From Pontixanthobacter aestiaquae (GTDB lineage Bacteria > Pseudomonadota > Alphaproteobacteria > Sphingomonadales > Sphingomonadaceae): a stretch of 64,000 bases of DNA. Below, piece by piece: positions 42,437-52,091 of the stretch; positions within the stretch are counted from its first letter, which is position 1, and every line of letters starts with the position of its first letter. Location of the stretch: the NCBI RefSeq assembly GCF_009827455.1, contig NZ_WTYZ01000001.1, positions 1,993,001 to 2,057,000 of the forward strand. Reading direction: 5' to 3'. The notes beneath the pieces are model-generated. The model did no database searches. It saw only the letters and a list, made by a program, of their open reading frames with translations, and was not told where the DNA came from. Position numbers and translations under genes: made by a program.

Positions 42437-42814
42437 TTAGCCGATCAGATCGGCAAGCGGATCATCGGCCGGTGTTTCAGCAGGCGCACCATCTGTGGCA
42501 GGAGCCGCCTCATCACCGGCAGGTGCTGCGGGTGCCGCAGGTTCTGTCGTGACGTCACGGTCCACTGTCGAGGTGATCGCGTTTGAACCGGTTTCCTGCA
42601 CCGCCAATGCCGCTAATGTGATCGACAGGACGACGAACGCAACTGCCAGCCATTTGGTGGAACGCGACAGGAAATCTGCCGCACCGCGCGCGCTCATCAT
42701 GCCATTGGGGCTGCCGCCGATGCCAAGGCCACCGCCTTCGGAACGCTGCATCAGAATGGTTACAATCATAGCGGCTGCAACCAGCAATTGGACGATGGTG
42801 AAAAACAGAAACAT
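42437..42814 (-). CDS. secG: Preprotein translocase subunit SecG
   Basis: Small subunit of SecYEG. The 125-residue protein has two TM helices (FLFFTIVQLLVAAAMIVTIL; WLAVAFVVLSITLAALAV) around the conserved cytoplasmic loop QRSEGGGLGIGGSPNGMMSARGAADFLSRST, given here as GGGLGIGG...RGAADFLSR. A long Ala/Pro/Asp-rich C-terminal tail is common in alphaproteobacteria. tpiA is upstream (71 bp) and pyrG downstream on the same strand, the order often seen in this class. Confidence 0.95.
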   Translation of the reverse strand: MFLFFTIVQLLVAAAMIVTILMQRSEGGGLGIGGSPNGMMSARGAADFLSRSTKWLAVAFVVLSITLAALAVQETGSNAITSTVDRDVTTEPAAPAAPAGDEAAPATDGAPAETPADDPLADLIG

Positions 42815-42885
42815 ATAAATTCTCTAAATTGTGTCCGGCGCATGTAGGCGCGCCCTCGCCTCAGGGCAAGGTTTGGCGCCGCGGC

Positions 42886-43650
42886 TTATTGTTCTTGAAC
42901 CTCGGCAGCAGCGAGAACGATGCCGAGGAAGCTTTCCGCGGTAAGACTGGCTCCACCAACAAGCGCTCCACCAACTTCGTCAGCTGCGAGCAATTCCTTG
43001 GCATTGTCCGGATTGACCGAACCTCCGTAAAGAATGCGGACCTGCGCCGCCATTTCCTCACCATAGAGCTCTACCAGCAGCGCCCGGATCGAGCGGTGCA
43101 TCGCGCCGATGTCATCGACGGTAGGTGTACGGCCAGTGCCAATTGCCCAGATCGGTTCATAGGCAATGGTCAGAACTTCGTCGGCATTATCCAGCGATTC
43201 GGGCAGCGAGCCCTTCAGCTGACGCGATACAAAGCTCTCGGCCTTGCCCTCGTCCCGTGTTTCTTCGCTTTCCCCGCAGCACAGAATGACCCGGATGCCC
43301 GCTTCCAAAGCCGATTCGACCTTCGAGCGAATCAGCGCATTCGTTTCGCCATGATCCTGACGCCGCTCGCTGTGACCGAGAATCACAAATTTCGCGCCTG
43401 CATCAGCCACCATCGCCGCCGAGATATCACCAGTGTTGGCGCCTTCGGTGCCTGCATGGCAATCCTGCGCGCCGACGCCGATCTGCTCGACTTCGCGGTG
43501 AACTGCGTGAATCAATGTGAATGGCGGTGCAAGCGCAACTTCCACTTTCATCAATCGCTGGGACGAACGATCAATCGCACGCGCTTCGGAGAGCATCGCG
43601 CGAGTGCCGTTCATTTTCCAATTGCCTACAATATAGGGCCGTTCGGCCAT
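42886..43650 (-). CDS. tpiA: Triose-phosphate isomerase
   Basis: Glycolytic isomerase of dihydroxyacetone phosphate and glyceraldehyde 3-phosphate. The 254-residue TIM barrel has Lys12 in GNWKMNG, His93 in LGHSERRQ, catalytic Glu165 in AYEPIWAIGTG, and the phosphate-gripping ILYGGSVNPDNA and GALVGGASL. It is divergent from the PpiD-like gene. No odd feature. Confidence 0.99.
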   Translation of the reverse strand: MAERPYIVGNWKMNGTRAMLSEARAIDRSSQRLMKVEVALAPPFTLIHAVHREVEQIGVGAQDCHAGTEGANTGDISAAMVADAGAKFVILGHSERRQDHGETNALIRSKVESALEAGIRVILCCGESEETRDEGKAESFVSRQLKGSLPESLDNADEVLTIAYEPIWAIGTGRTPTVDDIGAMHRSIRALLVELYGEEMAAQVRILYGGSVNPDNAKELLAADEVGGALVGGASLTAESFLGIVLAAAEVQEQ

Positions 43651-43859
43651 GTCATTGTTCCTGAAAATAAAAATAGGATGTTCGTGAATCTGTTACCCAT
43701 TATGGGGGCGAAGAGTCCGGTCCGCTAGACGCAGTTTGGGATAAGGTCAAAAGACTTTCCAACCTGTTGCGGGGAGGTCGCAGGCCCGATAAGGGGTTCA
43801 ATCAGATATTACTTCGTCGGGAATCCAATTCCGGCCAATTCTCGGATGCACAGCACACC

Positions 43860-45794
43860 ATGATCACGTTTTTCCGCAGGTTCTTCCAATCGAAGATCGG
43901 TATCGCCGTCACTCTGGCCTTTCTGGGCCTGATTGCTTTCGCTTTCGCAAGCGCGGATGTTTCCAGTACGGGCACCTTCGGCGGCGTATCCGGCGGTGAC
44001 CGGGTCGCGGTTGTTGGTGACGAGAAAATCAGCACATCCGATCTGAGCCGAGCAGCCAGCAACGCTGTGGACAGTATGCGTCAACAGAACCCGACCATTT
44101 CGATGGAAGAGTTCATCGGTCAGGGCGGCTTGCAGCGGGTACTCGATCAAGTGCTTGAACAGACCGCCATTAGCGAATTTGCTGAAACATACGGCCTGCG
44201 TGCCGGTACAAATCTGGTGAATAGCGAGATTATGTCGATTCCCGTATTCCGCGGCGCAGACGGCAATTTCGACGAGGATGCGTATCGGCAGGCACTCGCG
44301 CAGCGCGGATTAACCGACGCGTCGGTTCGCGATGAATTGCGCAACGGTCTGCTCGCCAAGCAAATCTTGCTGCCCGCATCCTTCGGGGCCACAGCGCCGG
44401 ACAAACTCGCGGTTCAATATGCATCGCTGCTGCGCGAAACTCGCAAAGGCGCGATTGCTGTGCTTCCATCGACCGCATTTGCCCCGGACAACGATCCCAC
44501 CGCGCCCCAGCTTCAGGGATATTACGAGGAAAACCAGGCCGATTTTATTCGACCCGAGCGCCGGATCATCCGGTATCTAAGCTTCGATGACAGTGCCGTT
44601 GGCGATCTTGCCACGCCAACAGCAGCGGAAGTCGCGGCGCGTTATGAAGAGAATAAAGAAGCCTTTGCCGCCAGCGAACAACGCACCATTACCCAGATGA
44701 TTGTCGCCACGCAGGCAGCCGCCAACGCCATCCGTGATCGCGTGAATTCCGGCGGTTCACTGGCTGTGGCGGCTCGCGAGGCAGGTTTGCAGACCGCTCA
44801 GCTCGGGCCGATTTCCAAAGATGATTACGCAGCGCAGACTTCCTCTGCAGTTGCAGATGCCGTTTTCGCCGCGGCCGAGGGCAAGGTGGCCCAGCCCGCG
44901 CGTAGCGGACTTGGCTTTCACGTCGTGCTGGTCAACGATATCACGCGGACCGCCGGAAAAACGCTTGAGCAGGCCCGTGCCGAAATCAGAACCGCGCTAA
45001 CGGAAGAAAAGCGGCAGGCCGCCATTGCGGACCTGTCGGCGGATATCGAAGAGAAAGTCGACAACGGGATTGCGCTATCCGACATCGCACAAGAGCTCGG
45101 CGTCGAAGTATCGACCACCCGGCCCGTAACCGGCGATGGTGCAATTTATGGAAGTTCGGGTAAGAGAGTCCCGCAAATTCTCGGCCCCGCTCTGCAAACC
45201 GCTTTCCAGATGGAAGAGAGCAAGCCGCAGCTGGCGGCAATTGTTCCGGGACAGCTTTTCCTGGTGTTCGAGGTGAGCGAGATCACACGCTCGGCAGCGG
45301 CGCCTTTGGCCGATATTCGTGAACGCGTTATAGCCAGCTGGAAACTGTCAGAAGGGTTAGCTCGAGCGCGAGTCGCCGCGGACAGGATCATGGAGCGGAT
45401 TGAAGGTGGTGCTACGATTAGCGCCGCAATGGCTGCCGAAGAAGTGACCTTGCCGTCTTTCGATACGATCAACATGAACCGCGAACAGTTGGCTCAGACT
45501 GGCCAACAGGTTCCCGCCCCGCTCGCTTTGCTGTTCAGCATGGCTGAGGGCACTACGAAGAAACTCGAAGCGCCTAGCAATGCCGGTTGGTTTGTAGTGC
45601 GATTGGACAATATTGAAGAGGGAACCGTGGCTGAAGACGATCCGATCTTCGCGCAGACCAAACAACAAATCTCCAGCGCGCTTGAACAAGAGTATGGCGA
45701 GCAGTTGCGGACGGCGATCAAAGCTGAAATTGGTTCCGAGACCAACGAAACGGCTGTTGAAGCTGTGCGCAAGCAACTAACCGGCGAAAGATAA
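43860..45794 (+). CDS. PpiD-like periplasmic peptidyl-prolyl isomerase
   Basis: A 644-residue inner-membrane-anchored foldase. N-terminal ITFFRRFFQSKIGIAVTLAF is the signal anchor, then a SurA/PpiD N-terminal chaperone region (GLQRVLDQVLEQTAISEFAE), a parvulin (PpiC) domain around residues 250-350 (RTITQMIVATQAAANAIRDR, GLGFHVVLVND), and a second degenerate region to the C-terminus. It helps fold exported proteins at the Sec translocon. The ATG at 43860 was chosen because it begins directly at the anchor. It is 34 bp upstream of trpE, co-directional. Confidence 0.9.
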   Translation: MITFFRRFFQSKIGIAVTLAFLGLIAFAFASADVSSTGTFGGVSGGDRVAVVGDEKISTSDLSRAASNAVDSMRQQNPTISMEEFIGQGGLQRVLDQVLEQTAISEFAETYGLRAGTNLVNSEIMSIPVFRGADGNFDEDAYRQALAQRGLTDASVRDELRNGLLAKQILLPASFGATAPDKLAVQYASLLRETRKGAIAVLPSTAFAPDNDPTAPQLQGYYEENQADFIRPERRIIRYLSFDDSAVGDLATPTAAEVAARYEENKEAFAASEQRTITQMIVATQAAANAIRDRVNSGGSLAVAAREAGLQTAQLGPISKDDYAAQTSSAVADAVFAAAEGKVAQPARSGLGFHVVLVNDITRTAGKTLEQARAEIRTALTEEKRQAAIADLSADIEEKVDNGIALSDIAQELGVEVSTTRPVTGDGAIYGSSGKRVPQILGPALQTAFQMEESKPQLAAIVPGQLFLVFEVSEITRSAAAPLADIRERVIASWKLSEGLARARVAADRIMERIEGGATISAAMAAEEVTLPSFDTINMNREQLAQTGQQVPAPLALLFSMAEGTTKKLEAPSNAGWFVVRLDNIEEGTVAEDDPIFAQTKQQISSALEQEYGEQLRTAIKAEIGSETNETAVEAVRKQLTGER

Positions 45795-45828
45795 GGGGCG
45801 ATCCGATCGCTCCTGTGTTCCATAGCGG

Positions 45829-47352
45829 ATGACCCAAAGTTCTGGCACAATTCTTTCCAATGCAGAGGCCGCGCGGAAACAGTTAAACGCGGGGGACCCT
45901 GCGCTTGTCTGGCGGAAGAGTATTGCCGACACCGAAACGCCGGTTGGCGCGGCGACCAAGCTGATCGAACCGGGACGCGGGGATTTCCTGCTGGAATCCG
46001 TCGAAGGCGGCGAAGTTCGGGGCCGCTTCAGCTTACTTGGTCTTGATCCCGATCTGGTATTTCGTGCCTCTGCCACTAGCGCTGCAATCAACTCAACCTG
46101 GAAACATGACCGCGAGGCATTCGAAGATTGCACCGAGGAAAGCCTGCCAGCGCTGCGCCGCTTGGTACAGGATTGCCGGATCGACGTACCCGAAGAGCTT
46201 CCGCCTGCACTCGCATGTCTGGTCGGCTATTTCGGCTATGAGACCATCGGATTGGTGGAAAAGCTGCCACGCGCGCCAGCGAACCCGCTCGAACTGCCTG
46301 ACATGTTGTTTGTTCGTCCGACACTCATTCTGGTGTTCGACGGACTGACCGAAGAGCTGTTCGCCATCGCCCCGCTATGGGCGGGTCAGGGCGATACGGA
46401 CCGCGAGATAGAACAAGCCGGTGAGCGCATCGATGATGTCCTGCGCAGGCTGGCCCAGCCCAGTCCGGGTTCTGCACGCGCAACTGCTCTGCCAGAGATG
46501 GCGCTCAACCCGACGATGGCCGGCGAAGACTACGCTGCGATGGTCGGAAAGGCGAAGTCTTACATCGAGGCTGGCGACATCTTCCAAGTCGTGCTGGCGC
46601 AGCGCTTTACGTGTCCCTTCCCGCTGCCGCCACTCGCTCTGTATCGGGCTCTGCGCCGCGTAAACCCCTCACCATTTCTGTATTTTCTCGACCTGCCCGG
46701 CTTTGCTGTGGTCGGCTCCAGCCCCGAGATCCTCGTTCGCGTGCGCAATGGTGAAGTGACGATCCGCCCGATTGCAGGAACGCGGCCACGCGGCGAAACG
46801 CCCGCCGCAGACCGCGAGGCGGAGGCCAGCCTGCTCGCCGATGCCAAGGAACGCGCGGAGCATTTGATGTTGCTTGATCTTGGCCGCAATGATGTCGGCC
46901 GCGTCGCCTCAAAAGGCACGGTGGAAGTGACCGACAGCTTCTCGGTCGAGCGCTACAGCCATGTGATGCATATCGTCAGCAATGTTGTCGGCCAACTCGC
47001 TCCGGAACATGACGCGCTCGATGCCATGTTCGCCGGTTTTCCCGCCGGTACGGTCAGCGGCGCACCAAAGATTCGCGCCTGCGAAATCATTGCCGAACTG
47101 GAACCGGAAACGCGCGGTGCCTATGCTGGCGGCGTCGGCTATTTCGCGCCCGATGGCTCTGTCGATAGCTGCATCGTTTTGCGCACCGGCGTTGTGAAAG
47201 ACGGAACGCTGCACGTCCAAGCTGGCGCGGGCATCGTCGCCGATAGCGATGCCGCTTACGAACAGCGCGAATGCGAAGCCAAAGCCAGCGCCCTGATCGC
47301 CGCCGCCAACGAAGCAGCGCGCGTCGCGAGCGAACCGGGATTTGGACAATGA
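45829..47352 (+). CDS. trpE: Anthranilate synthase component I
   Basis: Converts chorismate to anthranilate with ammonia from TrpG. The 507-residue chain has the N-terminal half (GRFSLLGLDPDLVFRA, GYFGYETIGLVEKLP) and the chorismate-binding half: FQVVLAQRFTCPFPLPPLAL, PSPFLYFLDLPGFAVVGSSP, IRPIAGTRPRG, DLGRNDVGRVA and FPAGTVSGAPKIRACEII. The stop overlaps the next gene as ATGA. Three unrelated genes then separate it from trpG, which is 3 kb downstream on the same strand. Confidence 0.98.
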   Translation: MTQSSGTILSNAEAARKQLNAGDPALVWRKSIADTETPVGAATKLIEPGRGDFLLESVEGGEVRGRFSLLGLDPDLVFRASATSAAINSTWKHDREAFEDCTEESLPALRRLVQDCRIDVPEELPPALACLVGYFGYETIGLVEKLPRAPANPLELPDMLFVRPTLILVFDGLTEELFAIAPLWAGQGDTDREIEQAGERIDDVLRRLAQPSPGSARATALPEMALNPTMAGEDYAAMVGKAKSYIEAGDIFQVVLAQRFTCPFPLPPLALYRALRRVNPSPFLYFLDLPGFAVVGSSPEILVRVRNGEVTIRPIAGTRPRGETPAADREAEASLLADAKERAEHLMLLDLGRNDVGRVASKGTVEVTDSFSVERYSHVMHIVSNVVGQLAPEHDALDAMFAGFPAGTVSGAPKIRACEIIAELEPETRGAYAGGVGYFAPDGSVDSCIVLRTGVVKDGTLHVQAGAGIVADSDAAYEQRECEAKASALIAAANEAARVASEPGFGQ

Positions 47353-48161
47353 GAATTCTCGCTTCGTCAGTGATTATTCTGGCGCTTTCAGCCTGCAATC
47401 CCGAACCCGAAGGCGAGCCCGTTTTGCGGACCGAAATCGGCAGCGGCGTGGCGCAGGATACCTCCAAGGCTCCAAAACGCGCTTCTGCCTGTCGCTCGAT
47501 CACGTTCGAGACCATTCCGCTGACCCATTGTATTGCCGATCCGGCAAAACACCGGATCACCACAGCGCTCGGGCCGGATGGCGACGCGCCCTATCGCAGC
47601 CTCGCCAATCTGGCCGCTGGGCGTGCGCCCGATGCGCCGCTGGTCGCGTTTGCGGTGAATGGCGGAATGTTCGGCGAGGAAGGCAAGCCCATCGGTTATT
47701 ACGTCGAGGGGAAAGATCGGCAGAAAGAACTGAACCGCGCTGACGGTATTGGCAATTTCCACCTTAAGCCCAACGGCGTTTTTTACGGCACCGGCAGCGC
47801 ATGGAGTGTCCGCGCAACCGATGATTTCTATTCCAACGTTGGCGACCGCCCGGAGTTCGGAACCCAGTCAGGCCCGATGTTGGTGATCGGCGGAAAGCTG
47901 CATCCGGAAATCGCTGAGGACGGTCCTTCCAAGGCAATCCGCAATGGTGTCGGTGTCGATAACGAAGGTCTCGCGCATTTTGTCATTTCGGACAAGCCGC
48001 TCTCATTCGGCGTGCTGGCGCGCTTTTTCCGCGACGAGCTCAAAACGCCAAATGCGCTGTTTCTGGACGGCAATGTCTCGGCGCTTTGGGACCCCGCAAA
48101 TGACCGGCTGGATCTGGGCGCGGCACTTGGTCCGCTGATCGTCGTCGAGGCAAAGGAATGA
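47349..48161 (+). CDS. Phosphodiester glycosidase-family lipoprotein (NAGPA/DUF2233-like)
   Basis: A 270-residue lipoprotein: signal MRILASSVIILALSAC with lipobox LSAC (Cys16). The mature part has the phosphodiester-glycosidase (NAGPA) signatures: APLVAFAVNGGMFGEEGKP, GNFHLKPNGVFYG, FGTQSGPMLVIGGKLHPE, IRNGVGVDNEGLAHFVIS and ALFLDGNVSALW. Family enzymes cleave sugar-phosphodiester links; the bacterial substrate is often cell-envelope polymer. ATG overlaps the trpE stop (ATGA), so it is coupled to trpE despite having no known link with tryptophan. Confidence 0.86.
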   Translation: MRILASSVIILALSACNPEPEGEPVLRTEIGSGVAQDTSKAPKRASACRSITFETIPLTHCIADPAKHRITTALGPDGDAPYRSLANLAAGRAPDAPLVAFAVNGGMFGEEGKPIGYYVEGKDRQKELNRADGIGNFHLKPNGVFYGTGSAWSVRATDDFYSNVGDRPEFGTQSGPMLVIGGKLHPEIAEDGPSKAIRNGVGVDNEGLAHFVISDKPLSFGVLARFFRDELKTPNALFLDGNVSALWDPANDRLDLGAALGPLIVVEAKE

Positions 48162-48162
48162 T

Positions 48163-49125
48163 ATGATTAGTTACGAACGCACGCTCTATCCGCCCATCGA
48201 ACCCTATGAAACGGGTATGCTCGATGTGGGCGAAGGCCACTCGATCTATTATGAGCGCGTCGGAACACAAGGAGCGAAACCGGCAGTGTTCCTGCATGGC
48301 GGACCAGGCGGCGGCATGGCCCCTCCCCATCGCCAGCAATGGGACCCTAAGCTGTATGACGTGCTGCTGTTCGACCAGCGCGGCTGCGGGCAATCGACAC
48401 CTTTTGCCGAGATCGAGAATAACGACACATGGCGCATCGTCGCCGATATCGAGCGCCTGCGCGAAATGTGCGGACACGATGCATGGCAAGTATTCGGCGG
48501 CAGTTGGGGGTCTACTCTCGCACTCGCCTACTCGCAAAAGCACCCCGAGCGCACCACCGAGATCATCCTGCGCGGTGTGTTTCTTGCTCGCCAACAGGAA
48601 AAGGGCTGGCTGTACCGCTTCGGCGCAAGCCAGATCATGGCCGAGCAATGGGATCAATTCACCGGTCTCATTCCCGAGGATGAGCGCGGCGATCTGGTAA
48701 AAGCCTATCACGACCGCCTGACCAGCGATGATGAGGCAACGCGCCTCGCCGCAGCACGCGAATGGTCGCTATGGGAAGGAACGGTCGCAACCTTGCTGCC
48801 CAACGAAGGCCTGCTGGAAGAGTTCGCCGATCCTTCAAAGGCTCTGCCATTCGCAAGGATTTGCGCCCGCTACTTCCTCGAGGACTTCTATCTGGAAGAG
48901 GCGCAGTTGGTACGCGATCTGCACAAAATCAAAGATATTCCTGGCATTATCGTCCAAGGCCGGCATGACATCTGCACCCCGCCAACTTCTGCATGGGAGC
49001 TTAAGAAGTCATGGCCCGAAGTCGATCTGCGGATCGTGCACGACGCCGGCCACAGTGCGGGCGAACCCGGCATTATTGACGGCTTGGTCCGCGCGACCGA
49101 CGAATTCGCTGGCAAGAAGGCCTGA
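48163..49125 (+). CDS. pip: Proline iminopeptidase
   Basis: An alpha/beta-hydrolase peptidase (S33) removing N-terminal proline. The 320-residue chain has the oxyanion-region motif FLHGGPGGGMAPPHRQ, the nucleophile Ser114 in FGGSWGSTLALAYSQKHPE, DQRGCGQSTP, and the C-terminal Asp and His (GRHDICTPP, HDAGHSAGEPG). The length matches the family. It starts 1 bp after the preceding stop and is separated from the nuclease-like gene by 54 bp, the longest gap in the trp run before the trpD-trpC spacer. Confidence 0.96.
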   Translation: MISYERTLYPPIEPYETGMLDVGEGHSIYYERVGTQGAKPAVFLHGGPGGGMAPPHRQQWDPKLYDVLLFDQRGCGQSTPFAEIENNDTWRIVADIERLREMCGHDAWQVFGGSWGSTLALAYSQKHPERTTEIILRGVFLARQQEKGWLYRFGASQIMAEQWDQFTGLIPEDERGDLVKAYHDRLTSDDEATRLAAAREWSLWEGTVATLLPNEGLLEEFADPSKALPFARICARYFLEDFYLEEAQLVRDLHKIKDIPGIIVQGRHDICTPPTSAWELKKSWPEVDLRIVHDAGHSAGEPGIIDGLVRATDEFAGKKA

Positions 49126-49179
49126 CACACACGCGAGCTTTCCTTGCTTGTGATGAACTAAACCGAGTAACAAAACAGA

Positions 49180-50373
49180 ATGTCCCTGATAGAATTGTCA
49201 AAAGCTAACCCAGATAGTTTCAATGGCTATCGCGCACGGCAAATTGTAGCATTTGCTGGCGACGGCAAGCTCCGTGATAATTCGGATTGCTCATCCCAAT
49301 TGCGGGCATTTCTTACAACCGTTACATCGGAGCAATTATCCGCATATGCTGCCGAGTGCTTAGAAAAGTCCTTTGAGGATAGCGGGCTCGTTCTCCAAGA
49401 CGTCGTAAACGAAATTGGGCGGCGGTTAGAGTTTGAGGTCGATGACGGTCGATATCGAGGAACTCAAAATCAAATTGGATACGACGGACTCTGGCACGTT
49501 CCCGGCAATCCCTCGATCTTGGTGGAGGTAAAAACCACCGATACCTATAACGTGACACTCGACACGATCGCGGCCTACAAACAGAAAGCAATTGAAGCGG
49601 GAATTATTCCACGCAACTCGTCCATTTTGTTCGTCGTTGGTCGAAAAGATACCGGCGCACTCGAAGCGCAAATACGCGGCTCTCGCTATGCATGGGAAAT
49701 GCGCGTCGTGGGTGTTGAGAGCCTTCTAAAACTGATGAAGGTGAAAGAGAAATCAAGCGAAGACCAAACGGTCGCGCAGATTCGAGATCTCTTGCAACCG
49801 TTTGAATACACGCGGGTAGATCGCATTCTCGAGGTTGTCTTTAGCGCAGCCACTGATGCAATTGATTCCGACAGCGCGGAGGCAATTGAAACGGATTCGG
49901 GAACAAGTTCAGAAAAGGCATCACACGAACGGACACCGCGAGAAAAACTCGATGCAATCAGGCAAACTGCAATAGGTGCATTGAATGACAAAAGCGGTTT
50001 AAACCTTGTAAAAAAACGGCAGGCACTGTTCCGTGATCCCATCTCGGACACGAACGCCTGCATTTCAATCTCAAAGCGATACGACGATAACCTACAACCT
50101 TATTGGTATGCTTATCATCCGAGATGGAACGAATTTTTGACGAGCGCTACTGCTGGCTTGATGGTTTTTGCGTGCGTCGACCGGGATGAAGCTTACGCTG
50201 TGCCCGTTGAGCAGATGCAGAAGTTCCTTCCCAGCCTCAACCAGACTGAAAGAGCCGACGGCACTGCGTATTGGCATATCAAATTGACCACAGCCGACGA
50301 CAGATTGGAATTATTTGCTTCCAAGACCGGAGAGAGGTTTGATCTGTCGGAATTTCGAGTGCCATTCCCATGA
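49180..50373 (+). CDS. Two-domain PD-(D/E)XK nuclease-like protein inside the trp run
   Basis: A 397-residue protein I cannot match to a named family. Residues 70-120 look like a PD-(D/E)XK nuclease core: a helix with Glu79 (VVNEIGRRL), Asp102 in [11 protein letters not shown], then Glu116-x-Lys118 in [12 protein letters not shown], followed by a helix ([12 protein letters not shown]) and strand ([12 protein letters not shown]). A Ser/Asp/Glu-rich linker (about 225-250) leads to a second domain, 265-397, rich in aromatic residues ([19 protein letters not shown]). Hand counts of three 60-base lines give 47-50% G+C against 60% for a line in trpD, so it looks acquired. Its stop overlaps the trpG start (ATGA). 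Role unknown; restriction or defence is possible. Confidence 0.75.
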   Translation: MSLIELSKANPDSFNGYRARQIVAFAGDGKLRDNSDCSSQLRAFLTTVTSEQLSAYAAECLEKSFEDSGLVLQDVVNEIGRRLEFEVDDGRYRGTQNQIGYDGLWHVPGNPSILVEVKTTDTYNVTLDTIAAYKQKAIEAGIIPRNSSILFVVGRKDTGALEAQIRGSRYAWEMRVVGVESLLKLMKVKEKSSEDQTVAQIRDLLQPFEYTRVDRILEVVFSAATDAIDSDSAEAIETDSGTSSEKASHERTPREKLDAIRQTAIGALNDKSGLNLVKKRQALFRDPISDTNACISISKRYDDNLQPYWYAYHPRWNEFLTSATAGLMVFACVDRDEAYAVPVEQMQKFLPSLNQTERADGTAYWHIKLTTADDRLELFASKTGERFDLSEFRVPFP

Positions 50374-50969
50374 TCCTCGTCATCGACAATTACGACAGTT
50401 TCACTTTCAACCTGGTCCATTATCTGATGGAACTGGGCGCCGAGGTGCAGGTCGAGCGCAACGATGCTATCTCTGCTGCCGGTGCGATTGCGACCGGTGC
50501 AGAGGGTTTTCTGATCTCTCCTGGACCGTGCACACCCAATGAAGCGGGCGTTAGTCTGGATCTGGTTGCCGCCTGTGCGGATGCCGAAAAGCCGTTGCTC
50601 GGCGTATGTTTGGGGCATCAGTCGATTGGACAGCATTTTGGCGGCACGGTCGTTCGTGGCGGGTTGATGCATGGTAAAACGTCGCCGGTTACGCATGACG
50701 GAACGGGTGTGTTTGCCGGCCTGCCCTCGCCTTACACCGCAACCCGCTATCACTCGCTGATTGTCGAGAATATTCCTAACGCTCTGGCGGTAAATGCGAG
50801 CAGCGATACGCCGGGCATTGAAGGCGATTGCGTGATGGGCTTCCGTCATCAGACGCTGCCAATTCACGGCGTACAATTTCATCCGGAAAGCATCGCGACC
50901 GAGCATGGCCACGCGTTGCTTGCGAATTTCCTGCGCATTTGCGGGATCGAACCGAAAGATATTTCATGA
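50370..50969 (+). CDS. trpG: Anthranilate/aminodeoxychorismate synthase component II (TrpG)
   Basis: Glutamine amidotransferase subunit, 199 residues. [15 protein letters not shown] at the N-terminus, [12 protein letters not shown], nucleophile Cys80 in [24 protein letters not shown], and the His-Glu pair in [11 protein letters not shown]. It supplies ammonia to TrpE and may serve PabB as well, as in many single-copy cases. ATG overlaps the nuclease-like gene (ATGA) and its stop overlaps trpD (ATGA). Confidence 0.97.
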   Translation: MILVIDNYDSFTFNLVHYLMELGAEVQVERNDAISAAGAIATGAEGFLISPGPCTPNEAGVSLDLVAACADAEKPLLGVCLGHQSIGQHFGGTVVRGGLMHGKTSPVTHDGTGVFAGLPSPYTATRYHSLIVENIPNALAVNASSDTPGIEGDCVMGFRHQTLPIHGVQFHPESIATEHGHALLANFLRICGIEPKDIS

Positions 50970-51958
50970 AGACGCTCCCGCTCGAAGTCCCGCATATGAA
51001 TGCGCAGGAGGCCGAGGAGGTCTTCGGCTGGATACTCGATGGGGAAGCAAGCGAAGAGGAAATCGCGCGCTTCCTGCTCGCAATGACCGAACGCAGCGAG
51101 ACCGCGGACGAAATCGCTGGTGCAGCGCGCGCTTTGCGGGCACGGCTCATTCCGATCAAAGCCCCCGAAAATGCCATCGATGTATGCGGAACCGGCGGCG
51201 ACGGTCATCACACATTGAACGTGTCGACCGCCGTTTCGCTGGTTGTTGCCGCAACCGGCGTTCCGGTGGCCAAGCATGGTAATCGTGCCGCCTCCTCCAA
51301 GTCCGGTGCAGCCGATACGCTCGAAGCGCTTGGGTTGGATATGGATGTCGCGGGTGAAACTGCCGAGAAGACTCTGGCCGAACTTGGCATTTGCTTCCTG
51401 TTCGCGAAGAACCATCACCCCGCGATGGGCCGCATTCAACCGATCCGGTTGAAACTTGGCCGGCGAACGATTTTCAATCTGATGGGCCCGCTATCCAATC
51501 CGGCTGGCGTTAAGAGCCAACTCATTGGTATCGCGCGCCCTGCCTATGTGCCGATCTATGCTGCGGCCAAGGCTGCTCTGGGTACCGAACGGACGATGAT
51601 TGTTTCCGGCGATGAAGGCTTGGACGAATTGAGCCTGGCCGGCGGTAACGAGGTCGCCGATGTGCGCGGCAATGCGTTTGAGATGAAGCGCGTCGAGGCG
51701 TCGATGATTGGCGTTCCCAATGCGCCGGTGGAAGCCATTCGCGGCGATGACGCAAAACATAACGCGGCGGCGCTCAAAGCTCTGCTGGACGGTAATCCCG
51801 GACCCTATCGCGACGCGGTGATCTTCAATTCTGCAGCGTCGCTACTCGTTGCAGGTACAGCGAAGGACTGGAACGACGGAGCGGACCAAGCACGCGAGGC
51901 GCTCGATTCGGGTGGAGCGCGTGATCTGCTAAAGCGGTGGATTGCGATGACGAAATGA
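50966..51958 (+). CDS. trpD: Anthranilate phosphoribosyltransferase
   Basis: Transfers phosphoribose to anthranilate. The 330-residue protein has the PRPP motif [17 protein letters not shown], the [21 protein letters not shown] segment (shown as [15 protein letters not shown]), [14 protein letters not shown] and [14 protein letters not shown] at 50966 overlaps the trpG stop (ATGA); longer in-frame readings into trpG were rejected. A 133-bp gap with a palindromic repeat separates it from trpC. Confidence 0.98.
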   Translation: MKTLPLEVPHMNAQEAEEVFGWILDGEASEEEIARFLLAMTERSETADEIAGAARALRARLIPIKAPENAIDVCGTGGDGHHTLNVSTAVSLVVAATGVPVAKHGNRAASSKSGAADTLEALGLDMDVAGETAEKTLAELGICFLFAKNHHPAMGRIQPIRLKLGRRTIFNLMGPLSNPAGVKSQLIGIARPAYVPIYAAAKAALGTERTMIVSGDEGLDELSLAGGNEVADVRGNAFEMKRVEASMIGVPNAPVEAIRGDDAKHNAAALKALLDGNPGPYRDAVIFNSAASLLVAGTAKDWNDGADQAREALDSGGARDLLKRWIAMTK

Positions 51959-51982
51959 GAAACGCATCACCTTCCGATTGTC

Positions 51983-52055
51983 ATCCCCGCGAAAGCGGGG
52001 ACCCAGGGCTGCTCGGGTTGTCCTTTGCGATTCTGGATTCTCGCTTTCGCGGGGA
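51983..52055. repeat. REP-like palindromic repeat between trpD and trpC
   Basis: Left arm CCCCGCGAAAGCGGGG (51985-52000) is itself a hairpin with a GAAA loop. The extended left arm (51983-52006, ending ACCCAG) is inverted as CTGGATTCTCGCTTTCGCGG and onward (52033-52055). This resembles the CCCGCGAAAGCGGG elements scattered in many alpha- and betaproteobacterial genomes (recalled, not checked). It sits in the only sizeable gap in the trpG-moeA run. Confidence 0.75.
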
Positions 52056-52091
52056 AGCGCAGCTGTCCAAAGGACAATACGGGGATCGTTG

